The translations under genes were made by a program, and so were the position numbers. A DNA stretch of 64,000 bases. Source: Gigaspora rosea. Lineage: Eukaryota > Glomeromycota > Glomeromycetes > Diversisporales > Gigasporaceae. The DNA lies in assembly GCA_003550325.1 (NCBI GenBank), contig QKWP01000264.1, positions 287,559-351,558 of the forward strand, written 5' to 3'. Numbering within the stretch: position 1 is the first letter of the stretch; each line of letters begins with the position of its first letter. Under the pieces are notes generated by a model that searched no databases, was not told the DNA's origin, and saw nothing but the letters and a program-made list of their open reading frames with translations. Shown here one piece after another: positions 23,721 through 36,049 of this stretch.

Positions 23721-25172
23721 AACAAATATTCATATTTTTAAGGTAATTTTAACTACAAGACCACCACTTACTGTATATACGAATATATAAATACTTGTAG
23801 GTGTATACAACCATTTGTGTTGCATATCAAAATAGATTAAAAATCTAATCTGACATGTATACTAATATTAAAAAATTGATAAGGCTTTATTGGATGTTGT
23901 ATAATAAATAATTATTACTAAAAATGACAAAGTATGATTGAATTTCCTTTCTCTTCTATGGCTAATTGAGTTAGGCCAGACCAATTTAATTCGGTGGTTT
24001 ACGCTACATCCTTCTCACAAAATGGAAATAAGAGGAAACTTATTATAAAAGCTTTTCTGAAAATTTTCGTAATATTATCTGAAATTTCTGAATATATAGT
24101 GAGGGAAAAATGCAGAAAAGGGGTAATGTAAACCATCAAATTAAATTGTTCTGGCCTTAATAATAAACTGCATATTTCTTTATATTTAACTTTCAAATCT
24201 AATCGTCTTCCGTTCTTGGCTTCACACAATGAAGTCATAGAGCTATTAAGTAATAACTGATTAACTAATTAGTAAAATATGTTGTTATAACAATATTATG
24301 TTAGCTGCGTGACATGCGTGCGCGCAGGCAGGACCATATTTAGGGTATGGAATTTTTTAGTGCAGATGTATAAGTGTGTTGTACATCTGTGACTTCTGCT
24401 TGCATGTTGAATCAGTTCGAATTGGATTGTTTACTGGACGTAAATAATTAAGTTTTGTTGCATTTTATAAAATCAAAACTTATAGGTTTATTTATAAAGT
24501 AATGAAATTAAACGTGGTAATCAATTCACATGTTAATATCACAAAACGTAATATATGTGCCATTCTGTCACATTTTGGTCTGTGTTTATGCCTATACGTG
24601 CCTTATGATCATGCCTATTCTCATATTTCTGTGCTAACTCGTACTAATATCCAGATTATTTTTCATATAGGTCTGTTATACTTGTTTGAATTCTTGTTTT
24701 TTTTTAATTTTAGTTTTTGTCGTGATATCTTTTTAAGGAAATTTTTGTATTTTATTATTATTGGTTAAATAAATATATTGTTTAAGTTTTTTTTAATGTA
24801 TTTTCTTTTTTTGGTAGATTTATAATTGATACATTTGAATTCAGTGTGTGTAAATAAATTTTGATTTTTTTAGCTTTTTTATGTATTGAATATTATTATA
24901 TTTATTTGCATATAATATTATTTTTTAATTTTTTTTTGTCTTGTTTAGTGTTACTTTTATTTTTATTTTGTGAATATTTGTAAGAAGGTAATCGTATATT
25001 GGTATTTTTAGTAAAATGTTATTATTTAATTTATATTGGTTTTGATTTCATTATGACATTATTTTGTTATTTAAATTTAAATGTGAAGGTCTATGACATA
25101 TTTTTTTGTTTTTTTAAATATATATAATATAAGTAGTATTTTTTTTTGTGAATTTAGATATTTTTATTTACA
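23721..25172. other. Spacer upstream of the OB-fold-like pseudogene
   Basis: Up to 24400 nothing was recognised; the 79-codon minus frame (23999-24238) shows no motif. Positions 24680-25170 are strikingly T-rich on the plus strand, directly upstream of the pseudogene start, and may be its former promoter or 5' leader. No defined promoter element is visible. Confidence 0.45.
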
Positions 25173-26280
25173 ATGCCTTGTCATGTTGATATTATCGTAA
25201 GAGTGAGCCAAGTTCATCAAATTTGTAACAAGGATTCAAAATTGATTACTTATCATGCTGTTGGTGTTTATCCTGTTGGAAGCGAGGATTGTGAGTTGGA
25301 TATGGCTTTATTTATTCCAATTGGTGTTGAGGAAAGAGATGCTAACACACAATCAATTTTCGAGACAAAACGAGTATTATTGTGTTAGCGGAAAGATTGT
25401 ACTTGAAAATTACAATGGGAATTTAAGATTAAAAGTTTGTATATTAGTGTAGGTGTAGCATTGTTTGTATCGTGTATTTATTAATTTGTTTTTTAAATTT
25501 AGATTACAGTTGTGTTGTTGACTCATCTTTCTATTAAAGGGATCTTGGTTCAAATTCATGTCTATTAAAAGTTTCACTTGTTGGTGTTGCTCAAGAAACA
25601 CCAAAAGAAATTAATAGTGAAAATGCTATCATTAATATATTAGTAAATAATTACGCTAGGAAAATTTATAATTTTACTATTAAAGTTGTATTTCTTCATT
25701 ATAATACTCATTTCAAACATCTTATAAATTCTACTCAGTTGAATGAATCTGTTCTTTTTGTCATTGAACAAATAGAGATTATTGAAAAAAATTATATGTA
25801 TATGCTATTGATATTTCCTATGTTGATACGAGTCTTATAACCAAGAAAAAAGCTATCAGTTTAGATAGTACTCCAGCATTGTACAGGTCAGTTCATTTTA
25901 GAGTTTTAAATGCTCATTAGAGTTTTAATGATAATTCATTTAAAACGGTTGAGACTAAAAATTCTGATTCATGTAAAGAGAAAGGTAATTCCGTGAGTGA
26001 TTTAAATTACAAAGATTTCTATTCTAGTAAACGCGTAAGAATAGTAGATGAAAAAGATGATTATTTTGAGTATTGTGACGAAGGTACAAGTGAACACAAT
26101 AAGGATAGTACTGTTGAAGGTGATAAACATAAGAAAAATATTGCTTGTGATAGTAAAAGTTCCAAGTATAGTTTTGAAGAGCTTAGTAAAGGCAAAGAAA
26201 AGGTCATTCAGCCTGTAGTTCATAATACTAGGAAACAGTCTAAATCGTCCAAGGTTGTTAAGAGTAACAAGAATGAGTAA
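25173..26280 (+). pseudogene. OB-fold-like protein of a multicopy fungal family, decayed
   Basis: It starts MPCHVDIIVRVSQ and carries VGVYPVGSEDCELDMALFIP, then in another frame YYCVSGKIVLENYNGN, a 68-bp intron (25435-25502, GTTTGT..TTTAG), TVVLLTHLSI, LLKVSLVGVAQETPKEI, FTIKVVFLHYN and ESVLFVIEQIEII. The strand pattern (VSGKIV...V-L-VGVAQE...ESVLFVIEQ) looks to me like an oligonucleotide-binding fold. A charged, Ser/Lys-rich tail (about 110 residues: DEKDDYFEYCDEGTSEHNKD, then basic) follows to the TAA at 26280. Breaks: frameshifts near 25367, 25537 and 25800, and a TAG near 25918. I recall similar proteins as a repeated Rhizophagus family, but neither family nor fold is verified. A PIF1-like helicase pseudogene faces it from the minus strand. 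Confidence 0.55.
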
Positions 26281-26907
26281 AATTATGGGTTATGTTTTTT
26301 TTTTATTGTTGCATTTTTTTTTGCTCAGGCGATTTTTTTATATTTTGTTTTTCTGTTCATGCTTGTCTTATATATCATTTATTATTTTATATATGATATA
26401 ATACATATATATTTTTTATTAAATAGTTATGTTTTTTTCATTTGTTTGTTTATACTTTCTTGATCTTATTTGGTAGTGGCTCGAAATTGTGTTATTTTGC
26501 AATACGCAAAGTATTTTTTTATTTTATTATGAGTGTAATAAAAAATTTTGGGTTGATTTATTTATGTTAAAAGTATTATCGATTATGAAAATTCGCGTAA
26601 TGATTATAGAATGTTATACTTAGCGTATGAATGAAATCTGTTATAATTTTGATTAAGGGTCATTTGGAGTTTTGTATTAATATTTGCAGTTTTGTGGTAA
26701 TGTGTGAAGGGCAAATTGTTGTGATAGCTGCGTAATAATGGAGGTAATTGTATTATTATGATATTGTTCATGGTAATTTGGGTAGTAAATGATTGCTAAA
26801 AAACATATAGAAAGATAATTTCTTACAGAAAATGAATAAGCTTCTTTAATTATAATGTTATGTTGTAAGGAACTAAACAGATGGCCATTTATTTAATAAC
26901 TTAGTTT
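26281..26907. other. Convergent intergenic spacer
   Basis: T-rich DNA between the 3' ends of two facing pseudogenes. No further feature was recognised; a decayed 3' UTR for either gene is possible. Confidence 0.5.
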
Positions 26908-29606
26908 TTACAAACCATTTTTCAAGTCGTTTGACTTCTTCTTTAAGATTTGTTTCAACGGTTGTATTGAGCTTTGATTGGTTAAAGGGTCAAAGTTCAT
27001 AACGTCTTGCAATTTTTGCACGTGAGATAACATTATATAACTTCTGATTTTATATTACTGTCGTTTAGGTCTACAATTGCTTTTTCTAGTATTGCACTCT
27101 GATATTTGAATTCTGTAAATGCGAAAGCAGGAGTTACATGTAACTGAGTTCTTTGAAATTCTCTTGTTATGCTCGAGCCATCCTCTATTTTGTGCATATA
27201 CTTGCATTTTTGCTTTATAGGATATACCAGAATATAATTTGATAGAAGATTATTGTATATTTCTGATGTATGATTCAGAAGTTCGATTACAATATATTTA
27301 GTAGTTGTTAATAATTATACTTCTTGTTTCATCATTACACGTATTTTCAATTATTTCAGAAGGATCATTGTAAGCGATTTCTCGGAGTATACCTTGTGCG
27401 CCATTTGTCATGCCATCATGAACACAAATATTAATAGTCAATGCTAATTTCATATGATCGATAATGGTATTATTCCACACAGTGTATTCAATTTTATATC
27501 TGAAACACTAAGAAATTTTTGTTTTATACTATTACATATAGTATTATCTCTATAGGTATCTTTAGCATATATGTAATAGATCGGTTGTTTATAATTTCTC
27601 GCATGCTTTATGATGGGTTCAAGATTTATTTAAACTCGTAGTTCATTTATTCGGACTAAAAATGTAGCAGTTTCCCATTCTGGTGAGTTTAGTCCACTGT
27701 TATTATTCGATTGTAAAGAATATTAGTCTAAGTTGTTGTTAATTGACCATGTCATTAGTTATCCAAAATCGAGGCATATATAGTATCGTTTATTTGTCTC
27801 ATTTGTTTTTTGAGAATAATAGCATGCTTCACTGACAACCATAATTCTCTGCTACTGGTATTTATCACTGCCTGGGTATAATTGATTTTGGAATTTGTTT
27901 TCGCATAGACCTTGTTTTTAAAAATGCTATTTTTCTAATATTAGGATGATGATATAATGGTGTATCAAGCACTGGCAGGAGTTGTATAAAGCCTTCAAAG
28001 AAAATTATATTTAAACCCATGAATGGCATAGTATCATTCCAGTTGGGTTTTGCTTCTTTGATATGGTCATAAAATTGCATCAGAAGCTTTTGACCAATCA
28101 TAGATATTTTGTCTATAATTAAGTATTCTATTTTAGCCCACTGATCTTGTAGTAATTTTGCGGATTTCCCTTTATTGAAACTATTTATAAATTCTTTATC
28201 ACCAAATTTTAATTCGCACAACGAATGAAGCGTATACTCGCCAATATTATCTGTAGCAAATCTAGTCGATGCACAGACAGCAAGCGATTCTTTTTGTCCA
28301 ATTCGTTTAAAAAATTCGCAAATTGCTTTAATTACTTATGTTTTTCCTGTGTCCCTAGCACCACCCAGATGAATTAACAGTCGAGATGCTTTATCAGGGA
28401 TACTTGGATAATTCGTTGGCAGTGATCACATACCAATATAAAAATTTTTTCTACTTATTATTAAGATCTCGCAAAATTTTTTGTTATAAATTAGTCTCAT
28501 TTATTATTTTTGCTGACTGAGACGACGTATAATTCGATTTTCTCGAAGTATTTGAAAATTCAGGTGCATGATTATTCTCAAATTTTCACTCGTTTGTTCT
28601 ATTTTTTTCTGTGATGCTATAATCTCCTGCCATAGTTTAATTAAATTATTATCATTTTCATTAGCATGTCTAAAATGACGTTTGTCATTATTATAATTAA
28701 AATACCAATATCGGTTTGTAATTTATTTCGTTGTACATTAAATCTACTTTTAAGGTATAGATATAATATTGTTTCATTAACTAATTTCGTATTATGAAAT
28801 CCAGAGTGTATTATTGTACATAGATCGAATAAAATTTCATCTTTAATGTTCGAATCTTCTTGATTGTCTAGTATTTCTATATCGTCAGCTGAAGTATCGT
28901 ATCCTACTACTAATCTTTACATTTGTTGAAGTTTCAATATTTCTGGATTCTCACTAGCTATTTGACATAATTGTCTATCTAATATAGTTTCTTCTTTACA
29001 TTATACAAAAGGTCAATATTACTTATTATCGATTGTAATCGTGTAGACAGATTTGGACCTTGCAAAAAGGCATTATATGCTTCATGCTATGAATTATATT
29101 CCTCTAATAGATCATTTGAAGAGGTCCATGGTTTAAAAAGTAATAGTATACAAAGTTCATATCATTTAGCGTTTTCAAGATCATCACTATGCGGAATACC
29201 TTTCCCACATAATACTGGTATTCTTTCATTTCCATATGACCAGTGAACTTGCATATGCATTGAATGTTGTGAGTGTTTAATCTTACAATTTCATATTTCG
29301 TCGAATTCTTGCTCTCCATCTAAAAAATAAAAGTGGTTATTTCTTGTTGCTTGCCTCTTATGAGTTTGCCTAGCCAATTTATTTAATTTCTTGCTACTAA
29401 TTTTTATCTTATGTATTGTCGCAGTATAATCATAAAGACACATTCTTTTTAAGTTTTCACCACAACATATGTAGTCAATTCACAAATTTATCTTAGTTAT
29501 TTTTTCATCTGAATTCACTATTTTGAATGTCTCATCACCTACATTATAATAATTATCAGATTCTTGGTCTAATCCATCATCATTAGCAGATTTTCTTTAA
29601 TACAAG
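26908..29606 (-). pseudogene. PIF1-type helicase, decayed
   Basis: Minus-strand relic of a superfamily 1B helicase. In order: acidic start SANDDGLDQESDNYYNVGDE (about 29600); IDYICCGENLKRMCLYDY; HNIQCICKFTGHMEMKEYQY; KVFRIVMILKTLNDMNFVYY; Walker A as GGARDTGKT (28365-28339); VCASTRFATDNIGEYTLHSL; Walker B EYLIIDKISMIG (near 28110), with Lys where PIF1 proteins have Glu; MPFMGLNIIFFEGFIQLLPV; ALTINICVHDGMTNGAQGIL (about 27440); and a motif VI relic YIMLSHVQKLQDVMN (near 27020), ending at TAA 26910-26908. Many stops and frameshifts. The N-terminal part matches the pre-helicase region I associate with Helitron-like helicases, but no HUH nuclease was seen, and it is only distantly similar to the RepHel at 4.1-9.6 kb. 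Confidence 0.82.
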
Positions 29607-29716
29607 TTTGCTCAATTAAATACAATTCAAAAGTATTAAGGTAAATTGAAATGAATTTATTCAGAGTATAGTAGTATCCAAACCTAAAAGATAGGCTGCC
29701 ACTTGGGGTCCAGTTA

Positions 29717-31615
29717 GGGGGCTTCCAGAAATCAGCTGATTTTTTTTACTATGAGTCCACCTCACCCCCTACCCCACCCCACCTGATACCCCAATCAGCC
29801 AATCAGATTTTACTATTATTAAAAAGTTAGATATAATATTTAATAGTAAATAACTTTTGATCTACTGGGCCAATTTCGATGATTTAACTACCAAAATGAT
29901 CCTCGCAATAAGAGGATTCTAGCAAGCCCAAATCTTTAAAATCTAATCACTGGATTCTAAGATCAGAATGGATTTGTGTTACTATAAAGTTTTATAACTT
30001 ATTAAAAAATTATAAACCATTTATAGTAACACAAATTTATTCCAATCTCTGGATCCTGTAATTGGATTTTATGATTTTGGGCTTGCTAGAATCATCTCAT
30101 TGAGCTGATCATTTTGGTAGTTAAATCATCGAAATTGGCCTAGTAGATCAAAAGTTATTAACCATTGAAAATTAATTTTTAATGGTTAATAACTTTTGAT
30201 CTACTGGGCCAATTTCGATAATTTAACTACCAACATGATCAGCTCAATGAGAGGATTCTAGCAAGCCCAAAATCATTAAAATCTAATCACTGGATCCTAA
30301 GATCAGAATAGATTTGTGTTACTATAGAAGTTTATAATTTATTAAAAAATTATAAACCATTTATAGTAACACAAATTCATTCCANNNNNNNNNNNNNNNN
30401 NNNNNNNNNNNNNNNNNNNNNNNNNNNNNNNNNNNNNNNNNNNNNNNNNNNNNNNNNNNNNNNNNNNNNNNNNNNNNNNNNNNNNNNNNNNNNNNNNNNN
30501 NNNNNNNNNNNNNNNNNNNNNNNNNNNNNNNNNNNNNNNNNNNNNNNNNNNNNNNNNNNNNNNNNNNNNNNNNNNNNNNNNNNNNNNNNNNNNNNNNNNN
30601 NNNNNNNNNNNNNNNNNNNNNNNNNNNNNNNNNNNNNNNNNNNNNNNNNNNNNNNNNNNNNNNNNNNNNNNNNNNNNNNNNNNNNNNNNNNNNNNNNNNN
30701 NNNNNNNNNNNNNNNNNNNNNNNNNNNNNNNNNNNNNNNNNNNNNNNNNNNNNNNNNNNNNNNNNNNNNNNNNNNNNNNNNNNNNNNNNNNNNNNNNNNN
30801 NNNNNNNNNNNNNNNNNNNNNNNNNNNNNNNNNNNNNNNNNNNNNNNNNNNNNNNNNNNNNNNNNNNNNNNNNNNNNNNNNNNNNNNNNNNNNNNNNNNN
30901 NNNNNNNNNNNNNNNAATCACAGGATCCAGAGATCGGAATGAATTTGTGTTACTATAAATGGTTTATAATTTTTTATTAAATTATAAAACTTCTATAGTA
31001 ACACAAATCTATTTCGATCGATCTTAGGATCCAGTAATTAGATTTTAATGATTTTGGGCTTGCTAGAATCCTCTCATTGTGAGGATCATTTTTGGTAGTT
31101 AAATCATTGAAATTGGCCCAGTAGATCAAAAGTTATTAACAATTGAAGATTAATTTTCAATTGTTAATAACTTTTGATCTACTGGGCCAATTTCAATGAT
31201 TTAACTACCAAAATGATCAGCCCAATGAGAGGATTCTAGCAAGCCCAAAATCATAAAAATCTAATCACAGGATCCAGAGATCGGAATAAATTTGTGTTAC
31301 TATAAATGGTTTATAATTTTTTAATAAATTATAAAACTTTTATAGTAATATATATCTATTCTGATCTTAGGATCCAGCGATTAGATTTTAATAATTTTGG
31401 CTTGCTAGAATCCTCTTATTGAGAGGATCATTTTGGTAGTTAAATCATTAAATTTGATCCAGTAAATTAAAAATTATTAATTATTAAATATTGTATAATT
31501 TTGATCAAAAATAATTTTGTAACTTTGGCCAGAATTATAAAATTTTGGCTGGAATTATATCTGATACTTCAGCTGACCCCCACCCCCTGAAATCAGCTAA
31601 TTTCTGGAAGCCCCC
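29717..31615. mobile_element. Composite foldback element, GGGGGCTTCCAGAAATCAGC ends
   Basis: Left GGGGGCTTCCAGAAATCAGC and inverted right GGGGGCTTCCAGAAATTAGC match over about 27 bp, with TA borders (29715-29716, 31616-31617). The interior alternates both orientations of one unit at least four times: AACTTTTGATCTACTGGGCC - AATTTCGATGATTTAACTAC - GGATTCTAGCAAGCCCAAAA - GATCAGAATGGATTTGTGTT. No coding capacity. A 531-bp gap lies inside, so true size and unit number are unknown. It sits just upstream of the PIF1-like relic. Confidence 0.75.
30385..30915. other. Assembly gap (531 N)
   Basis: A run of unknown bases within inverted repeat units; the flanks are the same repeat, so the gap is probably a collapse at palindromic DNA. 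The 186-residue minus frame across it is meaningless. Confidence 0.98.
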
Positions 31616-32137
31616 TAAGGAGTGTTTTAACTACATGACCACTACCCCAAAACCAGTGCCAAGATAAAGTTTTTTAAGTTTTTCGTCAGCTGATGCGAGT
31701 AATTTATCCTCAGTTAACCATGCTGGATAATTTGGCTATCTTTTTTTAAGTCCAATAAAAATAATTTCAGGCAGTTGTCCAAATGTTCTGAGAAAGCAAA
31801 TGCCCCTCTGATACAATTGGCTAATGCAGTAATATAAGAGCAAACATATTTTGATTAACTATATTTCCAGAATAAAAATCTTTATGCACTAGGTTGGCGT
31901 TATAAATTGTATTAAGTCTCCTACTTTAGAAGCCCAATCTAATTTACCATATTTACTATGGTGCACCAAGTCATTTCATATCACATGCGCCAAATTTGGG
32001 TATATATCAATGCTTTTTAACCAATCAGAATGCATTATATAATAATTCTGATAGGATAAAAAAATATAAAAAAATATTTTAAATGTTTTTATATTAAACG
32101 CCAAAATTTTGAAAGCATAATAGCTTTAAACACTTAT

Positions 32138-32845
32138 TTTTTTTTTTAACTTTAGAGGCCGGGTACTATGGCTGGGATTTTTATTATGAGTTATTAGGAC
32201 GTAATATTTATTACATGAATGAGGATACAACTAGCCACACGTGCACTTTTGGTGCCTAATTTAAGTAGTCTGCCCGAAGGTTCTACACTAGCTGCCATAC
32301 CTACAACCCAACTACGGGAATTGCCTATTTAAACCCTCTGGTTTACGCTCTTCCTATTACTACCTGTTGCACTGCACAAGCACAGATATTAAGGAGCCCC
32401 AACTCTTTTAGATAAATCATCAGCCTAAGGGCTATTTTACCCTCGCACCAAATGCTACCGTTGTCTTCTGTATCCCATTCCACTTCGGATACGGATTTAG
32501 CGACAAAGCTGCCTGCCCTTATTAGGTTCATTCTGATCCCGGCCACCCACCTTCTTTTGGTAGTGCCGTTGTAGATCTTTACTATTATCTCCTAATTTGG
32601 GACTTGCCAAATGGGTTTCCATTTTTCCGGTTCCCTGGATTTTACGGTGTAATGATAACACCATTGCGCCGCAGCTCCCATTCAAAATGGTGGAACCAAG
32701 GTAACAGGTTTTTGCAACCCAACCAATCTGAGCCACATGGTTACCAAACACAGACCTATTGTTCAAAGCGTCAATAGTGGGATTCGAACTATCAACCTGC
32801 CGCTTGGGGGTGACACCTTGACCACTTCTCTAAGGCGCCACACCC
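32138..32845 (-). mobile_element. tRNA-headed SINE with 18-bp target duplication
   Basis: ATAGCTTTAAACACTTAT occurs at 32120-32137 and again at 32846-32863, a perfect 18-bp duplication. On the minus strand the element begins with a tRNA-like head: A box near 32832-32822 (TAGAGAAGTGG) and B box GTTCGAATCCC (32789-32779). It ends GTACCCGGCCTCTAAAGTTA followed by an A tail. The body is G+C-rich against AT-rich flanks. The 67- and 89-codon frames inside it are by-products. Its 3' segment CCCAGCCATAGTACCCGG resembles CCCAGGAGATAATGCCTGG in the other SINE, hinting at a shared LINE partner. Confidence 0.9.
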
Positions 32846-33109
32846 ATAGCTTTAAACACTTATAACTTTAATTTATAAACTTTTTTAAATATTCTAACTG
32901 ATAATTTGGAAAGTACTAATAAAAAACAATAGGTTTTATCAGTTATATTTTTTAAAAAATATTTAAACTTAAGATTTTATAGATTTATTAAAATATACGT
33001 GATTTTTGATGAGAAGTGACTTGGCGCACATATCTAAAAATTTTCTAAGACTTCCCTGCTCTGTGTACTCCATAACCATTATGTAGTTACTATCGATTTT
33101 TTTTTGTTA

Positions 33110-33752
33110 TCCCTTAGATTGTAACACAGGCAAATTTGCCTGCGTATTTTAAAATTTTTAATAAAATTTTAAATATTGATTTTAGCCATATCTTTTCTAA
33201 GTAAAAAATATTCTTTAAGTTTTGTTTTAGTAACTTTGTTATAAAATTTTTTTAAAATCATTAGAAAACTTTAATATAATAAATATTTAAAGTTCTTGTA
33301 TTGGCATTTTTACTATTAAAATTTTTCTTTAGATTTTTTTAAATTTTATATGTTCCCATCTATAAAAAAATCTTTACTTCTAATACAAGTCTTAATTTTT
33401 ACAAGTAAATCATTAAAGTTGCAATAATGAAAGTTGTCATCCTTTATATAAACTACAATATTGTCTTAAGAACTATAGTTCTAAAACTAAAACTAAATAA
33501 GATCGCAGAAAAATTGTAATAAAATTTTTTAAAAAAATTTTTTCTTAAAATTATCTATTTTCAGCTTATATGTAACTATAATTTATTTTCTTATAATATA
33601 AAAACTAATTTTGCAAAAAAGTAATCCTTATTTTCAAATATAATTGTACAAAGTTTTATTTAATTATTTTAGTATTTTAAAAAAGTAAATCAGAGCTAAA
33701 AAAGTGCAAAAACGCAGGCAAATTTGCCTGTGTTCTACTACAATCTAAGGGA
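33110..33752 (+). mobile_element. TCCCTTAG MITE family, copy 2
   Basis: TIRs TCCCTTAGATTGTAACACAG and (inverted right) TCCCTTAGATTGTAGTAGAA with the palindrome CAGGCAAATTTGCCTG just inside each end; TA flanks (33108-33109, 33753-33754). By eye it differs from the copy at 49101-49742 at about ten positions in 643, so both moved recently. No transposase. Confidence 0.92.
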
Positions 33753-34412
33753 TAGTCCATTGTGTCTGTTAATAAAATTATTCTGCTCTGTCTTTATTAT
33801 ATGCGTCAATTGCCATTTCCTTAGCATCAGGGTTTTCTTATGTGAATTTATGTACTGGAAAATATTCACTAATCATCATGTCTTGTTTAATTTGTAAAAT
33901 ATTTAATCATTCTTTGTAGGTTAATAATTGTATAAACCTACTTCTAACAAATCAGATACTAAGTCAGTATAATTGGCTATTAATTATATTATTACTTCTT
34001 CAAAATTAATAGCTCTTGCTTATTCTATAAATCTCAATTGCTAAATTGCACTATGTTTATATTGATTTTTAACCTAAAATATTAATTAAAATAAATAAGA
34101 CTATCACACTTTAATGACAAATTATTATGCTTACTTCTTCTAAAAATTTTTGTTTTATATCTTTAGAATTATCAAGGCCCTTTAAACAAAATTCTATTGT
34201 GCCATTTATTTCTATACATATTTTAATAATCAAATCCTTAATATTTCTGTCAATCCATACTGCCTTAAAAATGATCCTAAAGCCTTCTTTAGAAGCTATT
34301 TTATTTTTGTGAATTTACTAAAGTGTATCTATTTAATGATGTCTTTAAACGTCAATGCATTAAGTTGTATTTATTGAATTAATTGATTAATGTCATGATT
34401 GTTACTGTCCAT

Positions 34413-35842
34413 TTACAAAATCTATTTATAAACTGTAAAAGTTATGACTATCGATATTTTTGATTTGCTGTAAAAAATTCTGGTATCGTCCACCAAGTAG
34501 GATTTACATATTTCTACTTAGTTCTAATTGAACAAAAAAAATACTTCTTTTAGTTGATCAAATAATTGAATAGTAAAAAGGACTAATAGCATATATACTA
34601 TACTAAGATTTTGTAAAAAAATTTTTTTTGTCAGAACATAAAAGGTGTTTTTGTAAAAAAATTTAAGTTACTAGTAATGCAATTTTCAAGTTTTTGATTT
34701 CAAACAATTAAAATTTATTTGTACTAAAATAGAGTTTAATTGTTTAAAATCAAAACTCAAAATTGAGTTTTATTAGATTTTGCTAAGCACAAGTAAATTA
34801 CTCATATAAAAAAATTTACTTAAATAAAAAAACCTCTGGGCAGCCAGGTCCAAAAATTTTTTGAATGTTATATAAACCAGTTTATTTAATTTGTATTATC
34901 TAATAGCATTTTTAGTATTTTGATTAATAAAATTATAGTAAATAATATGATCCACAAATTTTACTAATTGATTCTAACTTTGTACTTTAAGAAAACTTTG
35001 TTTAGTACATAAAAATACATTATGCTAGCATATTTAATTTTATATTTTTTGAAAATTTCAAAGAAAATGCTTAATTTTGGATTTTTTTACTCAAATAATT
35101 CAAAATTAAGCATCTTTATTAATTTTAAAAACTATAAAAAAAGGTAGCTTATTTTTGAATATGATTGTAACTAGTGGATTCCTTTTTGGATTTTATATAA
35201 AAAGAGAAGTAAGTATGTTTTATTTAATTATAGTTTTGCTTTATAACTTAAAATGCTCTTTATTAACTATATAATAATTACTTATTTATTATGTAAATTA
35301 CTAACTAATTTGTTTTATGAGCATAGTGGGCTTTTTATAATTGACTGATTTTTTAAAAATCATCTTATCATAAAAAAGTCTTATTAAAGTAATAATTTTT
35401 TTCACAAGATTAAATTTGGAGCTATTAATATAAATTTTTAGAGTATAAAACAAAAAAAATTAGAAAGTTCATGTCTTACTTTATAAACTATCAAAGTAAT
35501 TCAGTAATCTGTGAAGTAATTTAGAAGTTAAATAAGAAGCAACTTATTTTACCTTGAATAAAGTGTATGTTAACAAATATATTAAAATTCTATTTTTGTT
35601 AGACAAGCAAAAAGAACTCAAATAAAGATCTTATTTTTTGGTAGCATAGATTGTTAAATTAGTAATTAAGCAACAAAGTTTTTTTTTGCTTATAATTTGT
35701 TTTACTTTTAGTATATTAGCCTAAAATAAATAAATGTCAAATATAAGGCTTATTGTAAATATGAAATAGGTATTAAATATATAAATAAAGTATCAAATAT
35801 ATTGGTTGGATATTAAACATAGTATATAAAGTATAGGTTCAT
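34413..35842. other. AT-rich spacer with small palindromes
   Basis: A hairpin near 34678-34765 pairs CAATTTTCAAGTTTTTGATT with a near-inverse. 34925-35140 is a partial copy of the modular repeat (GATTCTAACTTTGTACTTTA, TGCTTAATTTTGGA palindrome). Nothing else was recognised. Confidence 0.5.
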
Positions 35843-36049
35843 ATTATTCACTGACTAGTTCATTTTACTAACAGTTTGTTTCACTAAAGCTCATTTCACC
35901 AACAAGTTTTTTTGTAAAAAGCACACTAAATTTAGCCCTAATTCTACCTAATTCTACCTGACTCTAACAACAATGATCAGAATTACTTTTTAGTGAAATG
36001 AGCTTTGGTGAAATAAACTGTCGGTAAAATGAACTTGTCAGTGAATAAT
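35843..36049. repeat. 207-bp foldback (MITE-like)
   Basis: Arms of about 55 bp: ATTATTCACTGACTAGTTCA... and the inverse of ...TGAACTTGTCAGTGAATAAT. GTGAAATGAGCTTTGGTGAA repeats the theme. The loop holds CCTAATTCTACCT repeats. The target duplication is unclear. Confidence 0.75.

Larger units (their letters stand above)
31640..34412 (-). pseudogene. Protein kinase (tyrosine-kinase-like) relic with nested insertions
   Basis: The start is MDSNNHDINQLIQ at 34412, followed by LNALTFKDIIK and, in a shifted frame, IASKEGFRIIFKAVWIDR (Gly-rich loop, degraded) and EFCLKGLDNSKDIKQKFLEE (strand with the ATP-site Lys). A 61-bp intron (34134-34074, GTAAGC..TTTTAG) leads to VKNQYKHSAI and QLRFIE. About 2.1 kb further, VHKDFYSGNIV (31889 downward) is the catalytic loop, His-x-Asp with Asn five residues on. 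The last open stretch ends near 31640. Stops (after INQLIQ, after DIIK) and frameshifts are frequent. A MITE (33110-33752) and a SINE (32138-32845) separate the two lobes. The HKDF form of the loop is common in the expanded kinases of Rhizophagus as I recall them. The assignment of 33753-34020 is weak. Confidence 0.65.

Noticed and set aside
26002..26223. 73-codon minus-strand frame
   Set aside because: Antisense shadow of the charged tail of the OB-fold-like pseudogene.
30361..30921. 186-residue minus frame
   Set aside because: Made of unknown bases in the assembly gap.
32343..32766. Two minus-strand frames of 67 and 89 codons in G+C-rich DNA
   Set aside because: They lie wholly inside a SINE with tRNA-like promoter boxes and an 18-bp target duplication.
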